Source of the DNA: Bremia lactucae
Taxonomy: Eukaryota > Oomycota > Peronosporomycetes > Peronosporales > Peronosporaceae
Reading direction: 5' to 3'
DNA length: 45,889 bases
Assembly: GCF_004359215.1 (NCBI RefSeq)
Contig: NC_090612.1
Coordinates: forward strand, 3,253,689-3,299,577
Shown here: positions 28,397-38,867 of the stretch, one piece after another
Position numbering within the stretch: the stretch's first letter is position 1
Layout: each line of letters starts with the position of its first letter
The notes under the pieces: model-generated
The model's input: the letters and a program-made list of their open reading frames with translations, nothing else
Databases searched by the model: none
What the model was told of the DNA's origin: nothing
Program-made: the position numbers and the translations under genes

Positions 28397-29318
28397 ATGG
28401 TGGACTTTGAAAGTCACTCTCAATCAGAGGAGGAGGAAAAAGAGCGTCGTTCGCTCACGCCTTCTCCCCCGGATGAACGTCGGCGGCCCCCGAAATCGTT
28501 CTTAGAACGTGGTGCCGCTGATGTCTTAACTGCATTGAGCAGGACACGGGACCCTGAGTCCAATATCATTACGAATCCGCTCAATGAAGAGCAAGAGCCG
28601 ATAATCCTCATAGAGGAAAGAGCTCGTCGTCGAGCGGCCGAGATAGCGAAAGCTAAAGCTCATAGTGAATATAGATTCACTCCGCTTAGTGCGGACGAGC
28701 GTCTCAAAGAGATAGCGGGTCATAGCTTGGCCATTTGGATCTCTAGTGACCCGAAGAGGACGTCGGAGGAGATTGCTGCCCGCGACGCTCTTCATGAGCA
28801 ATACCTTACGCCAAAAATAATGACGCGAAGCCAGTATCTGGCGCGTTTACGGGATCAAGCCCGTGGGGCTTCGGTGACCACCATGAGGGAAATTCCGATC
28901 GTTTTGTTTCGAAACGAAACAAGGAGTGAAAACGAAGTCTCATTTGAGAACTGGGTTAACCGGGCCCGCAGACTTCGTAATATCTGGATATCAGAGAGTC
29001 TGCGGATAGAGGTGATATTCGTTTGGAACGGAAGCTTCGCTTCGACTTCGCTAAGCTTAAGGCCAGTTACGTTCGGCATTTATGCCACAGAACGAAGAAA
29101 GGCCTAGCCGATATTTCAGTGCTTCAGTTGACCGTACAACCATGGATCAAAGCCGCACTGAGGCTTTATATCCACCTAATCCCACGTTTAGTGGTGGGAA
29201 GCGTCGTTTGACGCGAGTTGACCCTGAGCTTGGCGCTCAAAACGTCAACGGCGTACGGGCAATCTTGCCGAAGAGGTACCTCGAACTTCCAAGAGTTTTC
29301 AGAAGAGGGGTACCCTAG
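28397..29318 (+). CDS. Antisense ORF of element E, unknown product
   Basis: A 236-codon frame (28397-29107) lies antisense to pol between 3' LTR and chromodomain, and overlapping frames continue to 29318. Residues about 4-40 are acidic then Ser/Pro/Arg-rich (SQSEEEEKERRSLTPSPP). Residues 60-120 are Glu/Arg/Ala-rich and helical in look (EERARRRAAEIAKAKA). Later come MTRSQYLARLRDQARG and NEVSFENWVNRARRL. Near 28990 the apparent continuation shifts frame (LERKLRFDFAKLKASY), and again near 29085 into the frame ending at 29318. It is the longest open frame in an element whose other genes are cut every 60-150 codons. Similarity to the A frame is only general: an acidic start, then a basic helical part. 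Function unknown. Confidence 0.45.
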
Positions 29319-29321
29319 CCA

Positions 29322-30090
29322 CTACACCAGATACTGGTATTGACCCTCACGACGACGTCGCTTAAAAAGTTTCTTCACATGAAACTGAAGGTTCCCCCGC
29401 GCATCAAGCAGCGCGGGAGGGCTCCAGCGCGTTGGCGTCCGAGCACACACGCTGCGTAAAACGTCTTCAATGACGCGAATTACACGTTCCGTTTGACCAT
29501 CGTTCTGCGGATAATCCGCAGTGGACATATCCAATCTGGTGCCAAGCACTCGGATAATTGATTTCCAGAATTTACTCGTGAAACGGGGGTCCCGATCAAG
29601 GACAACTGCCACTGGCAAACCATGTTGTCGAAAAACGCGATCGAGAAACAGCTTAGCTGTACCCTCTCCATCAATGGAATCCGGCACGGCCGCTAAGTGA
29701 GCCATTTTGCTCAAACGGTCAACAAAGACCACTGTACCGGAGTTACCGGCTGGATCTTTCGATAGCCCAAAAACAAAATCCATACTAATGGACTCTCAGC
29801 AATCTATGGGGACGGGAAGACTCGCCAGTGGCGCAGCAGCATGCGCCGAGGGTTTAACCCGTTGGCACGTTTCGCATGTGCGAACATATGTGCTGACCCA
29901 TTTTTGAAGTTTGGGTCACCAATAACTCTGGCTTATAGAGCCGTAAGTCTTCTCTACGGAGATGACCACCAAGGCCAGTATCGCGTGCCTCATAGAGGAT
30001 TCAGTAATTCAAATCCTCATCATGAGGAACAACGACACGCGGAGGGTCCGCGATGTCTGTGCAATAAATCAACAGGTTGTTATCGATAGA
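29322..30090 (-). pseudogene. Integrase of element E fused to chromodomain start
   Basis: The zinc-binding part (about 30080-29850) has ILYEAR and HMRNVPTG wording, broken by stops. Frame 29783-29322 (153 codons) starts MDFVFGL with the first catalytic Asp. It has LDRDPRFTSKFW with the second Asp, then the Glu in NDGQTERV after 35 intervening residues, so the D,D-35-E triad is complete. After VLRSVCARTPTRWS the frame jumps to PPALLDARGNLQFHVKK and RRRREGQYQYLV, the chromodomain start. The GPF-type C-terminal module is missing, apparently by an in-frame deletion near 29430. Confidence 0.75.
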
Positions 30091-30479
30091 AATCGATGTA
30101 ACCTTGCACGCAAATGTGTCGGCAATTTAATACCTGAATCCGAGTTCGTTAAAGCTCGTAGCAGAGCTACACACTGTTCATCCTTGGCGTAAGCCGAACG
30201 GATTAATTCTGGAATAGGCGACGAGATAGTCGTTAAATGAGAAAGCTCATAATCCGGCCTGCGTGATAACGCATCGGCCAAAGCATTTTGCTTGCCGGGT
30301 TTATACTTCACCGCGAAGTTGTATTCCGCAAAAAAGGATAGCCATCGGGCCATTCTCTGTGAGAGATGGGGCGACTTAGTCGCCGTGCGTAATGACGCGT
30401 GATCTGTATATATCACAAACGGCTTAGAGCCGAGCAGATGAACTCTGAATTTGACGAGAGCATACTTCATAGCAAACAA
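30069..30479 (-). pseudogene. RNase H of element E
   Basis: A clean 136-codon frame: FAMKYALVKFRVHLLGSKPF, VIYTDHASLRT (catalytic Asp), LSQRMARWLSFFAEYNF, then LADALSRRPDYELSH and the linker to integrase (AYAKDEQCVALLRAL). The first half of the domain is in another frame at 30640-30480. Confidence 0.75.
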
Positions 30480-31544
30480 CTCTTTGTCATGATCTGGGTA
30501 GTTCTTTTCCGCAGCTTTAAGCTGTCTAGACTCGAACGCAATAATACGTTTATGCCCATCAACATCTGTTTGTAAAAGAGCACTTCTAATGGCAAAATCT
30601 GATGCGTCATAGATGACACTGAAAGGCCAATTCGGGTTTGGCAGTGCCAGAATCGGGGCATGGGTAAGACTATCCTTAACTGCTCGAATGCATTTTTTTC
30701 GGTGCTAGTCCGGCACCATTCTGTATTCTTTTTAAGGAGATTAGATAATGGCCTAGCCATAACAGCGTAGCTTTCGCTATATTTGTGTAAATAATTGGCG
30801 AGACCCACTTACGCAAATCCTTTTGGTTTTTAGGTAACTTTCGCTATATTTGTGTAAATAATTGGCGAGACCCACTTACGCAAATCCTTATATTTTTTGG
30901 AACCGGCCAATTTACTATGGCTTTTACCTTAGCGGGATCCGCTTTAAGGCCTCGCTTTCCAATGAAGCATCCTAAAAAAGGAATTTCATCTGCGCCAAAA
31001 ATGCATTTAAATGCATTGACATACAATTTGTTTGTGCGCATGCACTCGAGCACTGCTTGCAAATGGTCTAAATGGTTTTCCATATCCGACTGACCCTGCT
31101 CCCCACGACTATGGACAAAAATGTCATCGAAATAAGTCTGTGCATAACCACGATGAGGGCGAAACAGTTGCGTCACTAGACGATCAAATGTTGCCGGGGC
31201 GTTGGAAAGCCCTTGTGCCATAACCAGCCATTCCCGTAACATGCCGCTTGGGGTGCTAATCGCTGTAAGCGGGATATCGCTAGCTCGCATGAGCAATTGG
31301 TAGTAACCATCGACTAAGTCCAATGCACGTACATTGTACATCCCACCATATTGTTCTGAAAAACATCCTTTCTAGGAATGGAGGTTTGTGCTGGTATAGT
31401 GACAGCTTTAAGCTTATTATAAGCATGTACAATGCGCCATTTACCATTTGGCTTTTTGACAAAAATGTCGGTGTCGAATGAGGAGATTTGCTCTCTCGTA
31501 CCTATCCGGAGGTAAAACAGATGGTGGATTATTACATACCGCAT
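30467..31544 (-). pseudogene. Reverse transcriptase of element E
   Basis: Frame 31544-31314 covers the fingers ([25 protein letters not shown]). Frame 31341-30844 covers the palm ([36 protein letters not shown] with intact YFDD at 31123-31134) and the start of the thumb. Frame 30808-30467 holds the thumb (GLANYLHKYSESYAVMARPL) and then shifts. A 52-base direct duplication (30771-30822 and 30838-30889) repeats the NYLHKYSE segment and disrupts the join. At about 31500 a deletion removes the first conserved segment before the fingers. Confidence 0.75.
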
Positions 31545-32177
31545 CTTGGAATTCCTTAATCAAGGAATAAAAGGGATCTGTAGGATCCTTAAGGATGGAT
31601 GACCCATTTCGCGCACTAAGTGCAGCTTTTGTGTCATCCAGGACAGCTTCGTCTAAAAGTGACGATAAGTTCAACTCATTTATTGGTCGAACGACCACCA
31701 TTTCAGATAAGTTGCCAGCCTTTAAGGCTCGGCCGTACTCATCAATAGACATTTCGTCTAGCTCTAGAAGAGCATGTAGCGAAGGGATTGCCGCAAGGCT
31801 AACTCCCCCTCAATGTTACCGATTGCACCATTTACAAGCGTATGTAATTGCTCAATCTTATCACTTTGTGAGGGTATACACGCTTCGTGTCCATCCTGTC
31901 TTGGAGTGGAGACAATGCGCCTCTTAGAGGCCGGGACATTAACGCCCCCGGGTTTTCCAGCCTGTATTGGTTCTATACAAGACATGGTGTCTAATTTGAC
32001 ATCCGACAAGGAGTTAGGCAACGCAACTTCCTTATCCAGCGAACGTTTACGTGTCGCTTCGCGTGCATTAGAAGAGTTTGACTCAAAATGCCCTGGCGAA
32101 CCGCCAAAAGTGTCATTACTGACACTCAGTATGGTGCCGCCTCGGCCGACCACACTCGGTGGACTTAGACGTGCCAC
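31441..32177 (-). pseudogene. Protease-reverse transcriptase linker of element E
   Basis: Frames 32177-31764 (137 codons, Ser/Arg/Lys-rich, low complexity) and 31752-31441 ([46 protein letters not shown]) lie between protease and reverse transcriptase. The latter corresponds to the VLWKHRDVFPKEV and YLPVDR region of B2. Confidence 0.6.
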
Positions 32178-32539
32178 TCCACGTATCTCAGGGATATTGC
32201 ACCTTAGTGATTCGCCTTAGGCCAACAATGCTTTCAGCATTCAGTGAATCGTTATTACAGCGTATGTCACTCGACGGAGTACGTGCCGTTCCACCCTTTC
32301 GTTTGAGTCGGGCTCAAAATTAATGTTTTTCACATTGGAGTTATTTGCTCAGACATCCCAATGTCTAAAACAGTGACAGATTCAGTCAGTGGTTAGCGCC
32401 AAAAGCGTTTTTGTTACCTGCTCAGACATTCCAATGTCTAAAACACTGACAGGTTCAGTCAGTGATTTGCGCCAAAAGCGCTTTTGTTGCCTAGCAAATG
32501 TGGATTGATAACTCTTCAAAACTTTGCTAGGAACATTGC

Positions 32540-32900
32540 GTGGCGCCTAAGGTCTTAGACCTCTATTCGATCCATCGCCCATGGCGTTCAAGCCAGGCCA
32601 AACCAAAGATGAGATCATATCTCGAATCCAAATCAAGAGCGAGACAGCGATCCACACTGTTAAATCCAGAAACTTATACCTTAGTTCAACGGAGCTTTAG
32701 GAACAGTGACACGAGTCCCAGTCGCTAAGCGAACAGTGATTGTATCACTTTATCACTTTCATGCGCTTTGAGCGCCTCAATGGAAATACGTCGAGCATAA
32801 TTGCAAGACGCTCCTGAGTCAATTTGAAGTGACCATGACTTATCAAAGCCCTCTACACTCACCTGAGCGACTAGTAAGCCAGACTTGTACTGACGAACCG
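32540..32900 (-). pseudogene. Aspartic protease of element E
   Basis: The minus strand reads WSLQIDSGASCNYARRISIE, with the active-site DSGAS at 32806-32820. About 60 residues later comes YDLIFGLAWLERHGRW, the second conserved box (ILG-x-PW in intact copies). Stops lie between them, so the fold is present but the frame is broken. Confidence 0.65.
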
Positions 32901-33092
32901 TGCCATAACGCCACGAGCTTATTGGGGCTGAGTCCTGTTTACTCTCACGTCCTGGGGGATCGACTCAGCCTAGGTCTTCCCCAGTAGGGCGCCCCTTACT
33001 TTCTGGGTATCGACGCTTTCTCGCACCGTACTAGATTTCTGGTATAAGTCGGGATTGTTGCTCTTTCAAACTCTGTGCGCGCTGTGTAGGGG

Positions 33093-33600
33093 ACAAGGCG
33101 GACGTAAGTGTTCTATGCTTCCGCACATATGGCATCTACGGATCTTTTTATCTGTTTCACAGGTTGGAGTGCCTTTTCGCTTTCCTCAACAAGGCTTAGA
33201 TCCATGGTTTCCGGTCTATTTGACGGTACCCATGTGCTTGAAGAGCTTGTACGGTAAACAGGCGTGCTAACACGAGCAGACTTATAGTCTAACTCAGCGC
33301 GTAGCGCTATGACAACTGCCTCTTCAAAGTAGCAGGATGGGATCGGTATTAATCCGTCCGGGCAACGCCTTCATTGAGACCCCCAACAAAAATTGTTACG
33401 ACAATCGCTTCTTGCACCGGGTCTTGATGCATAAATGCAATGAAAGTTCTCAACTCCTGGGCATAGTCCCCTAGAGTTCGTTTACCCTGTCGAGTCGCTA
33501 TGAGCCGTGATCGCATGCGAAAAGCCTCCGTGGGGAGGTGCAGGTAGCGATTATGCTACCAACCCGCTCAAACACTTTTTTTCTGTTACCACGCCAAGAA
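33093..33600 (-). pseudogene. gag: gag of element E with zinc knuckle
   Basis: The capsid region at about 33540-33390 reads RMRSRLIATRQGKRTLGDYA, then ELRTFIAFMHQDPVQEAIVV, then the FVGGLNEG segment. This is the C-terminal capsid pattern of Ty3/gypsy Gag. The knuckle CHMCGSIEHLRPPC (C-x2-C-x4-H-x4-C) is intact at 33093-33134. Stops and a shift separate the two. Confidence 0.65.
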
Positions 33601-33609
33601 TAGTTGATT

Positions 33610-34130
33610 TATCCGCGTGCGTGCAACGTTCTTACGTTGAGTCGTTTTGAATGATTTGTACTTTGCTGGACGAAAAATGCACCAGTTTTTTGCGTAAAGT
33701 CATCAAGGACGATCTGTGAGACTATATATGGCGTCCCCTTGCAATGAAGGTGGCTGACATGGCCATTCCGCCTCGCAAAAATTGATGAGGATGTCACCGA
33801 CACCCTCACTATTAAAAGTCTTACCTTTTAACTATACAGCTTATTACTCGCTGCAAACATTGGTGTAACAGCCGCAGCCAGCACGTAACTTTGAGTGCGT
33901 GTAAAAAGGGTGTTCTAGTTTTCGAAGAACGTCTCGCTTGTGAAAATGCTTTGGGGGCCTTGCTTTTCAGGTGACAACAACGTAATTTTCATTGAGTCTC
34001 TTTTAATGGAGGCATCAATCCGGATCAGGATATATGATGCATTTGACCGTGAAGTCAGATGTCCAAATCCTTCAAACTTGTGGAGGCTGCGGACGAAATA
34101 CAAAAGGTATCATGAGCACTGATGAGAGTG
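33610..34130. other. Unassigned stretch between elements E and C3
   Basis: Short frames only. It could be the remaining 5' end of E or older host DNA. No LTR features were found. Confidence 0.35.
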
Positions 34131-34653
34131 TGTAACGAAGCACCTTTACTAGTTCCGATAAGTGCTAGTTAACGTTACACTGATTTTAGTGTAGGTGAGG
34201 TGCCTCGAAACTTCACGTGCGCGAGGGTACAGAGGAAGTTAACTATGAAGATAGGGAGACTTTTCTTTAAGGGTCTAAGCTAAGGCTTAAAATAGTGAAA
34301 AAAACTGTATGAATTTATCAAGCTCCTACGTAACGATCTTCTATCTACTACTGACTTTGTTATATTAATACCAAACTATGTGCGGCGCCTTCTTGCGCAC
34401 CGCCCAATCGTGTCTTATATCAATTAGCGTAGTTGATTTAAAATTAAATGGACCAATCAATGTAAAAATGTCTTATTGCATCAGTATTACCAAATTTGGC
34501 AATGTTGGAAATCTTAAGTCAATTCAGAAAGATAATATTTTTTACTTCTTTACTTATTTCTTTCCATAGAACCATAATGTTAATTAGTACTAATTTAGGA
34601 AGATATTTCCCCCCTCAGCTAATAGTCACTATAGTGGCTGATGTAGGGTGACA
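34131..34653 (-). mobile_element. 3' LTR of element C3
   Basis: It starts on the plus strand with TGTAACGAAGCACC and is homologous to LTR 10430-10936 in reverse, including the AAGACACGATT and GATCTTCTATCTAC segments. The right boundary near 34653 (GGGTGACA) is uncertain because similarity fades there. A G-rich run on the minus strand (GAGGGGGG near 34612) lies inside the aligned region. Confidence 0.6.
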
Positions 34654-34724
34654 GGAAATACTATTATGTCTTTCCCTGTAATTTCGCATTATCGGTTAAA
34701 GTAGAAGCTTTAATTTTTTTTTTA

Positions 34725-35805
34725 GGCCGTCGGTATAGCGACACCCCCATTTTGGTATAGCAACACCCCTTCCAGCAGCTGGTTCAGTGCTGGTACAGCT
34801 ATTTTGTGCTATAGTCTATGTATCTTCTTGGAAGGGTTCTCTACAGCTCTTTAATCTACTTAATTTTAACTCAAAGATCCTCTATGCTTAATAGTTCTCC
34901 CCTCCAAATGCTTATGTACTTTACACAAGGCAAACATCACGACAATTTTATCCAACAAAGGTGACGTTCTTGGACTTACAATTTTGTTTGATGGGCTCAT
35001 TCAATTGGCTTTATGAAAGTTCGCTATCGACGCAAAGACTGGGAGCGCATGCCCCTTTAAATTCAAGGCGCTTTTTGTTGTATCTGCAAGTGACCTTGGA
35101 TGTGCGTCATCTAACTTTTCCACCTTTTTGATGACCTATGCCTGAAGAGCCCAACGCCTTCTGCCTCCTGGTGGCAAAGTCTTTGCACACTCAGGGCCTA
35201 TTTAAGATTTTGAGCAACGAGGACACCTTAGCAGTGGATATGTTTACAAAGCCACTCACGGCCTCGCCCGTTAGTAAATAATTGATTCTTGATTGCTAGC
35301 AGAGCTAATAAAATAACCAAATAGTTTGACCTGGATGAGGCAGGTCACGGCGCTGAAAATTTTCATTTAGTCTGCTGGTCTATGGTTTGCTGACGCTCGT
35401 TTTTCCAGACTACAGACAGATAAGTGACCTGGTACGAGAAATTTGATTGATGTGTATCTTTGTCGGACTGATTTGGTTGCACAATTCTATAGATAGTTAA
35501 GCTCGCCGTGGATTTACCGTTTTCCTGCAAGCTAGTGCGAGAAGCCGACTCGATTGGGCTAAGGCTTATGGCGCTTTTTTTACTGCTTCCTCTGCAAGCT
35601 CAAGGGAAGTATAGGTGTAGTTTGAAGGTGAGTTTAGAGACATTTTTGCTGTGGAAGTAGACTCTGCAACTACAAAAACTGGGGTGAGTTATTTGAGGCA
35701 TAATTCTGTTTTGGTGCATAGTATATATTAAAAAGCTGTACCAGCTGCTGGTGCAGAAGTGGGGTGTCGCTATACCAATATAGAGGTGTCGCTATACCGA
35801 CGACC
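34725..35805. mobile_element. Terminal-inverted-repeat element with TTA target duplication
   Basis: Left end GGCCGTCGGTATAGCGACAC and right end (reverse complement) GGTCGTCGGTATAGCGACAC begin inverted repeats of about 75 bases. Each end has a second copy of the GGTATAGC(G/A)ACACC box, and both inner parts contain CAGCTGGT and TGGTACAGCT. TTA flanks both sides (34722-34724 and 35806-35808). A 3-bp TTA duplication with GG-starting ends fits PIF/Harbinger-type DNA transposons. No transposase is visible, so the element is non-autonomous. About 35205-35262 reads SNEDTLAVDMFTKPLT, similar to the end of Ty1/copia RNase H, probably a captured fragment. Confidence 0.7.
35200..35265 (+). pseudogene. 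Ty1/copia RNase H end fragment
   Basis: SNEDTLAVDMFTKPLT resembles the ADMFTKPL box close to the C-terminus of Ty1/copia polyproteins, with one extra residue. Only about 20 codons are recognisable. Confidence 0.4.
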
Positions 35806-35844
35806 TTATTTTATCGCATTATTGATTTTTGATCAGAAATCAGT

Positions 35845-37358
35845 ATGGTGACAAATAAGTCTGTGCGCGTAGCCCGTGAGGCCGCAAAGGTGGCAGCTTC
35901 ACGGATCAGTGCAGCTGTCAGTAAGGCGAATGTTTCAATAGACGCATTAGTGTCTATCGTGGGGAATATGTCACTTCCTACTCCTATTAAAGGTGACTGG
36001 AATGTCATCTGTTGATGCCATTGCAAAGGCGGTGACAAGTCACCTGCTACACCGATTGTACGTGACTGGTTCAAGTCACCGTCATCGCTTTACTCAGTTG
36101 CAACTGTGAAGGCCACCGGATCACCCGGGGCCGAGCCCGTTAAAGCTTTGAGATCTAACGTGACAACCAAAGAGGTGATAACGAGGTTAATTGACTCGTT
36201 GGACCTCTTCGGGGGGAGTCATCTGATGATGACTCCATGGGCGACGATAACGCTGGTGACGTTAGTATGCGTCACCAGGAACTAAGTGATCGTGCAATGA
36301 AGAATGGTGCTGGTGGTGCTAGTTTGCATCACAAGAGAGAAGTAGTTCTAAGGATCGCTCCGAGAGCCATGTTAGCGTTAACTTTTACATGAGTCAACAG
36401 GAGAGGGGCCGCAATACGTTGCGGCTCGCTCCCGAAAAGAAGCCTTGGTTGCCTTTTAAGGGTAACTTAGCTCGTTGGTTTAGTATAAACAGCGACCGAT
36501 ACCAAATTATTCGACTCATCCAGGCATCCGAAGCCTGGTGAGGATGAAACGGAGTTCTTCATCGATGCATTTTCCGGCATCGGTGGTACACTGTAAGCGG
36601 GCAAAATTTGCCAAACCTTTGTTCCAAGCTTGAACTGCATTTATCCAGAATGTGCAAAGCATAAGCCGCGAGGCCTTGCTTGACAAACTGGGTGTTTTCC
36701 GTGAACGATTAATAAAAACGGACCGTAGTCGGTGCACGCTACAAGCTGGACCGCTTGTCTAAAGAGTCAGGGTTCCTTGACTCTCGCGGAGGGATTCATG
36801 TCAATGCTGTTTTTATGGTGCAGGTCATGCCCCTAAAGAGGCACACTCCCTTAAGGATCCTCATTAGAGGACGCTTATCTCTTGTGAGATGCACGGAGGG
36901 ATTGAGAACCTCCAATCCTTTTACGAGCGCGGGAAGCACTCATTCTCTGATGGCTTCTCTGTCGAGAAGGATGGGTCTCGTCGTACTGTCGAAAGAATCA
37001 TCAGTTGAGAACGAGGTTCCGAATTATCACGGGAGTGTGGATACCCTCGCCAACGAAAAGGATAACTCGTTCGGACCCCCCTTTTGCCTCACAGTGGTTC
37101 GAGAGGCGTTCAGCAAGGAAACGCTTCTCACTACTTGAATCCGCCAATGGATGTGGAGGGGGAGGAATTTTCGGGTTAGCCTCGTTTGACGAACCCGATC
37201 ACCATCGTGATTTAGATTACACCCTTTACTATTTGAGGGAGGAGATTGATCACGAACGATTTCGTCGCCGCGAGTTAGCGGTGACGATCGATAATGTTTC
37301 TCGTGGCCAGTTGATAAATTGTGGGCGAGTTGTGAATGATCAACTGGCGAACGAATGA
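35845..37358 (+). pseudogene. Antisense ORF of element C3, unknown product
   Basis: This is the antisense counterpart of the frame in element A, now in several pieces. 35845 onward starts MVTNKSVRVAREAAKVAASR and stops after about 56 codons. An acidic stretch (DDSMGDDNAGD) follows near 36230, then ETEFFIDAFS at 36546-36575 (EKDFYLDAFS in A), REALLDKLGVFRERL near 36667 (REAWLQRLNAIRVKF in A) and GARYKLDRLSKESG at 36731-36772 (GARYKLHRLSREAG in A). The last piece (37205-37290) has EEIDHERFRRREL, matching EEGIDHERGKRRSL of A. Same order, same strand relative to pol, and conservative replacements support a real protein frame in the ancestor. Function unknown. Confidence 0.5.
36940..37120 (-). pseudogene. 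Degraded chromodomain of element C3
   Basis: Spread over minus-strand frames are KGGSERVILFVGEG and RQYDETHPS, corresponding to the core and the following VRQYDETHPM of element A. The tryptophan positions are lost through shifts. Confidence 0.4.
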
Positions 37359-37506
37359 GCGCATCAGTCCCTTCAAACGAGCTGGTAACAGCTCGTCCGA
37401 AAATCTCTTCTTTGAAGGAAAGAGCGAATCGTCTGGTTTGTGAGAATTAGACTCTTTTCCGAGACGATAAGGCTTTGGCTCTGGACCATCAGGCTTTGGC
37501 GATGCC

Positions 37507-38867
37507 CTAGACCGATTTAATGTAATCCGGTGCAATTACACGAGTCTCCGCCCGTACCATCTGTACGAGGCTTCTTACGATTCCGTTCCGGTGTAATCCG
37601 GAATCGAAAGAAGCCTCGCACTGATGGTACGAGCGGAGACTCCCAACATAAACGTAGGATGCGTACACATCGTACGAGGCAGCTCGATCGTGTACGCATT
37701 GCCTGGCGGTGCAATACATGACCTGTACAGTAATTTATTACAGCCCACATTCGTCATTACATGTTTTGATAGGTTTACCGTAGACAGTAGGACTAGTTTG
37801 TAGCCTTTTATGACAGAATGTTTAGACTTCCATTTTTGTCAGAGTTTCGTTTTTGTTGATCCACCGCATTAACGATGGAATCCTGTCCGAAATGGACCAC
37901 TGCTTCTCTAGCCAGCAGGTTTTCTTTGTTTTCAGTGCGGCCGGTTTGCACCACGGAGATGTTAATCTATTCTTTAGTGAGAGCATTATTGTTCTCACTA
38001 GTATCATTATTTTCGATACTGAGTCTTTAGCATCGTTATTAAAGTCAGCAATGACATTAGTGTCCATACTGAGTTTGTCCACTTCAATATTGATTAAATT
38101 AACATTGGTATCCTTCGTATTGACCTTACGGCTAATCCGTGATGAGCGAGAGCTAGAAAGTTCAAGCGAGTCTCTTCCCCCTTGAATAAGATTCACTCTC
38201 AATTCACGAAAAACGGTATAGGCTTTGTAGAAGCATGCACTGAATTTTTGATGGCAAATTCTATCGTCGGCAAGAACTCGCTCCAACTGTAAAAATAGTG
38301 GACGTATCCGCGAAGTATCTCTTCGAGAATACGGTTCGCACGGTTCGTCTGACCATCCTTTTCAGGATCATCAGAAGTTGACGTTCAAACTGTGTTCCAT
38401 GTAAGTTGAACAGAGTTTGCCTAAAATCGACCGCGAATCTAGAGTCTCGTTTTGAGACCAGTTCACGGGGTAACCCAAAAAGTCGAAATATCGTAAGAAA
38501 ATACACGAGCACAGCCTTTAGCTGTGATCGACTCTGATACTGCAGCAATGTTTCCTATTTTGAAGAAACGATCAACAAACACAAACCAATATTCTGTGAT
38601 CGTCGTCGGGAAATCCGAAGACGAAGTCCATAGATACGGACTGCCAACACTCTGCCGGAACAGGCACAGGTTAAATGGAGCACGGAATGAAGTACTGAAC
38701 TTCACGCGTTGACAATCTTCGCAAGCACGTATGTACTTGCGGACGAATTTATACTGGCGTGGCCAGCAAAAGTCGCGACTTATCGTGAGAAAAGTCTTTC
38801 CACGTCCACGATAACCACTAATTGGCGCATCGTGGCACTCCCTACATGATGCGTAAACGCAAATCAT
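37507..38867 (-). pseudogene. Integrase of element C3
   Basis: Frame 38867-38463 has the zinc-binding part (ECHDAPISGYRG, then FVRKYIRACEDCQRVK). Frame 38548-38261 has the core end with LPRELVSKRDSRF (second catalytic Asp). Frames 38286-37822 and 37757-37575 hold the linker and the C-terminal module (GNAYTIELPRTMCTHPTFM). Four frames and missing residues make it inactive. Its end lies in a large inverted duplication (37542-37642). Confidence 0.65.
37542..37642. repeat. Inverted duplication at the integrase end of C3
   Basis: GAGTCTCCGCCCGTACCATC starts the left arm (37542) and its near-complement ends at 37642 (GATGGTACGAGCGGAGACTC). About 43-45 bases pair with a few mismatches around a spacer of about 12 bases. 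The arms encode the last strand of the integrase C-terminal module, so one arm is a reversed copy of the other. Confidence 0.65.

Larger units (their letters stand above)
28018..33600 (-). mobile_element. Ty3/gypsy element E, nearly complete but decayed
   Basis: Right to left on the minus strand: gag core and knuckle (about 33600-33093), protease (about 32900-32540), linker (32177-31441), reverse transcriptase (31544-30467), RNase H (30479-30069), integrase joined to a chromodomain start (30080-29322), an antisense ORF (28397-29318, plus), polypurine tract and 3' LTR (28233-28018). No 5' LTR is seen on the right. The sequence from 33610 to 34130 is unassigned. Confidence 0.75.
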
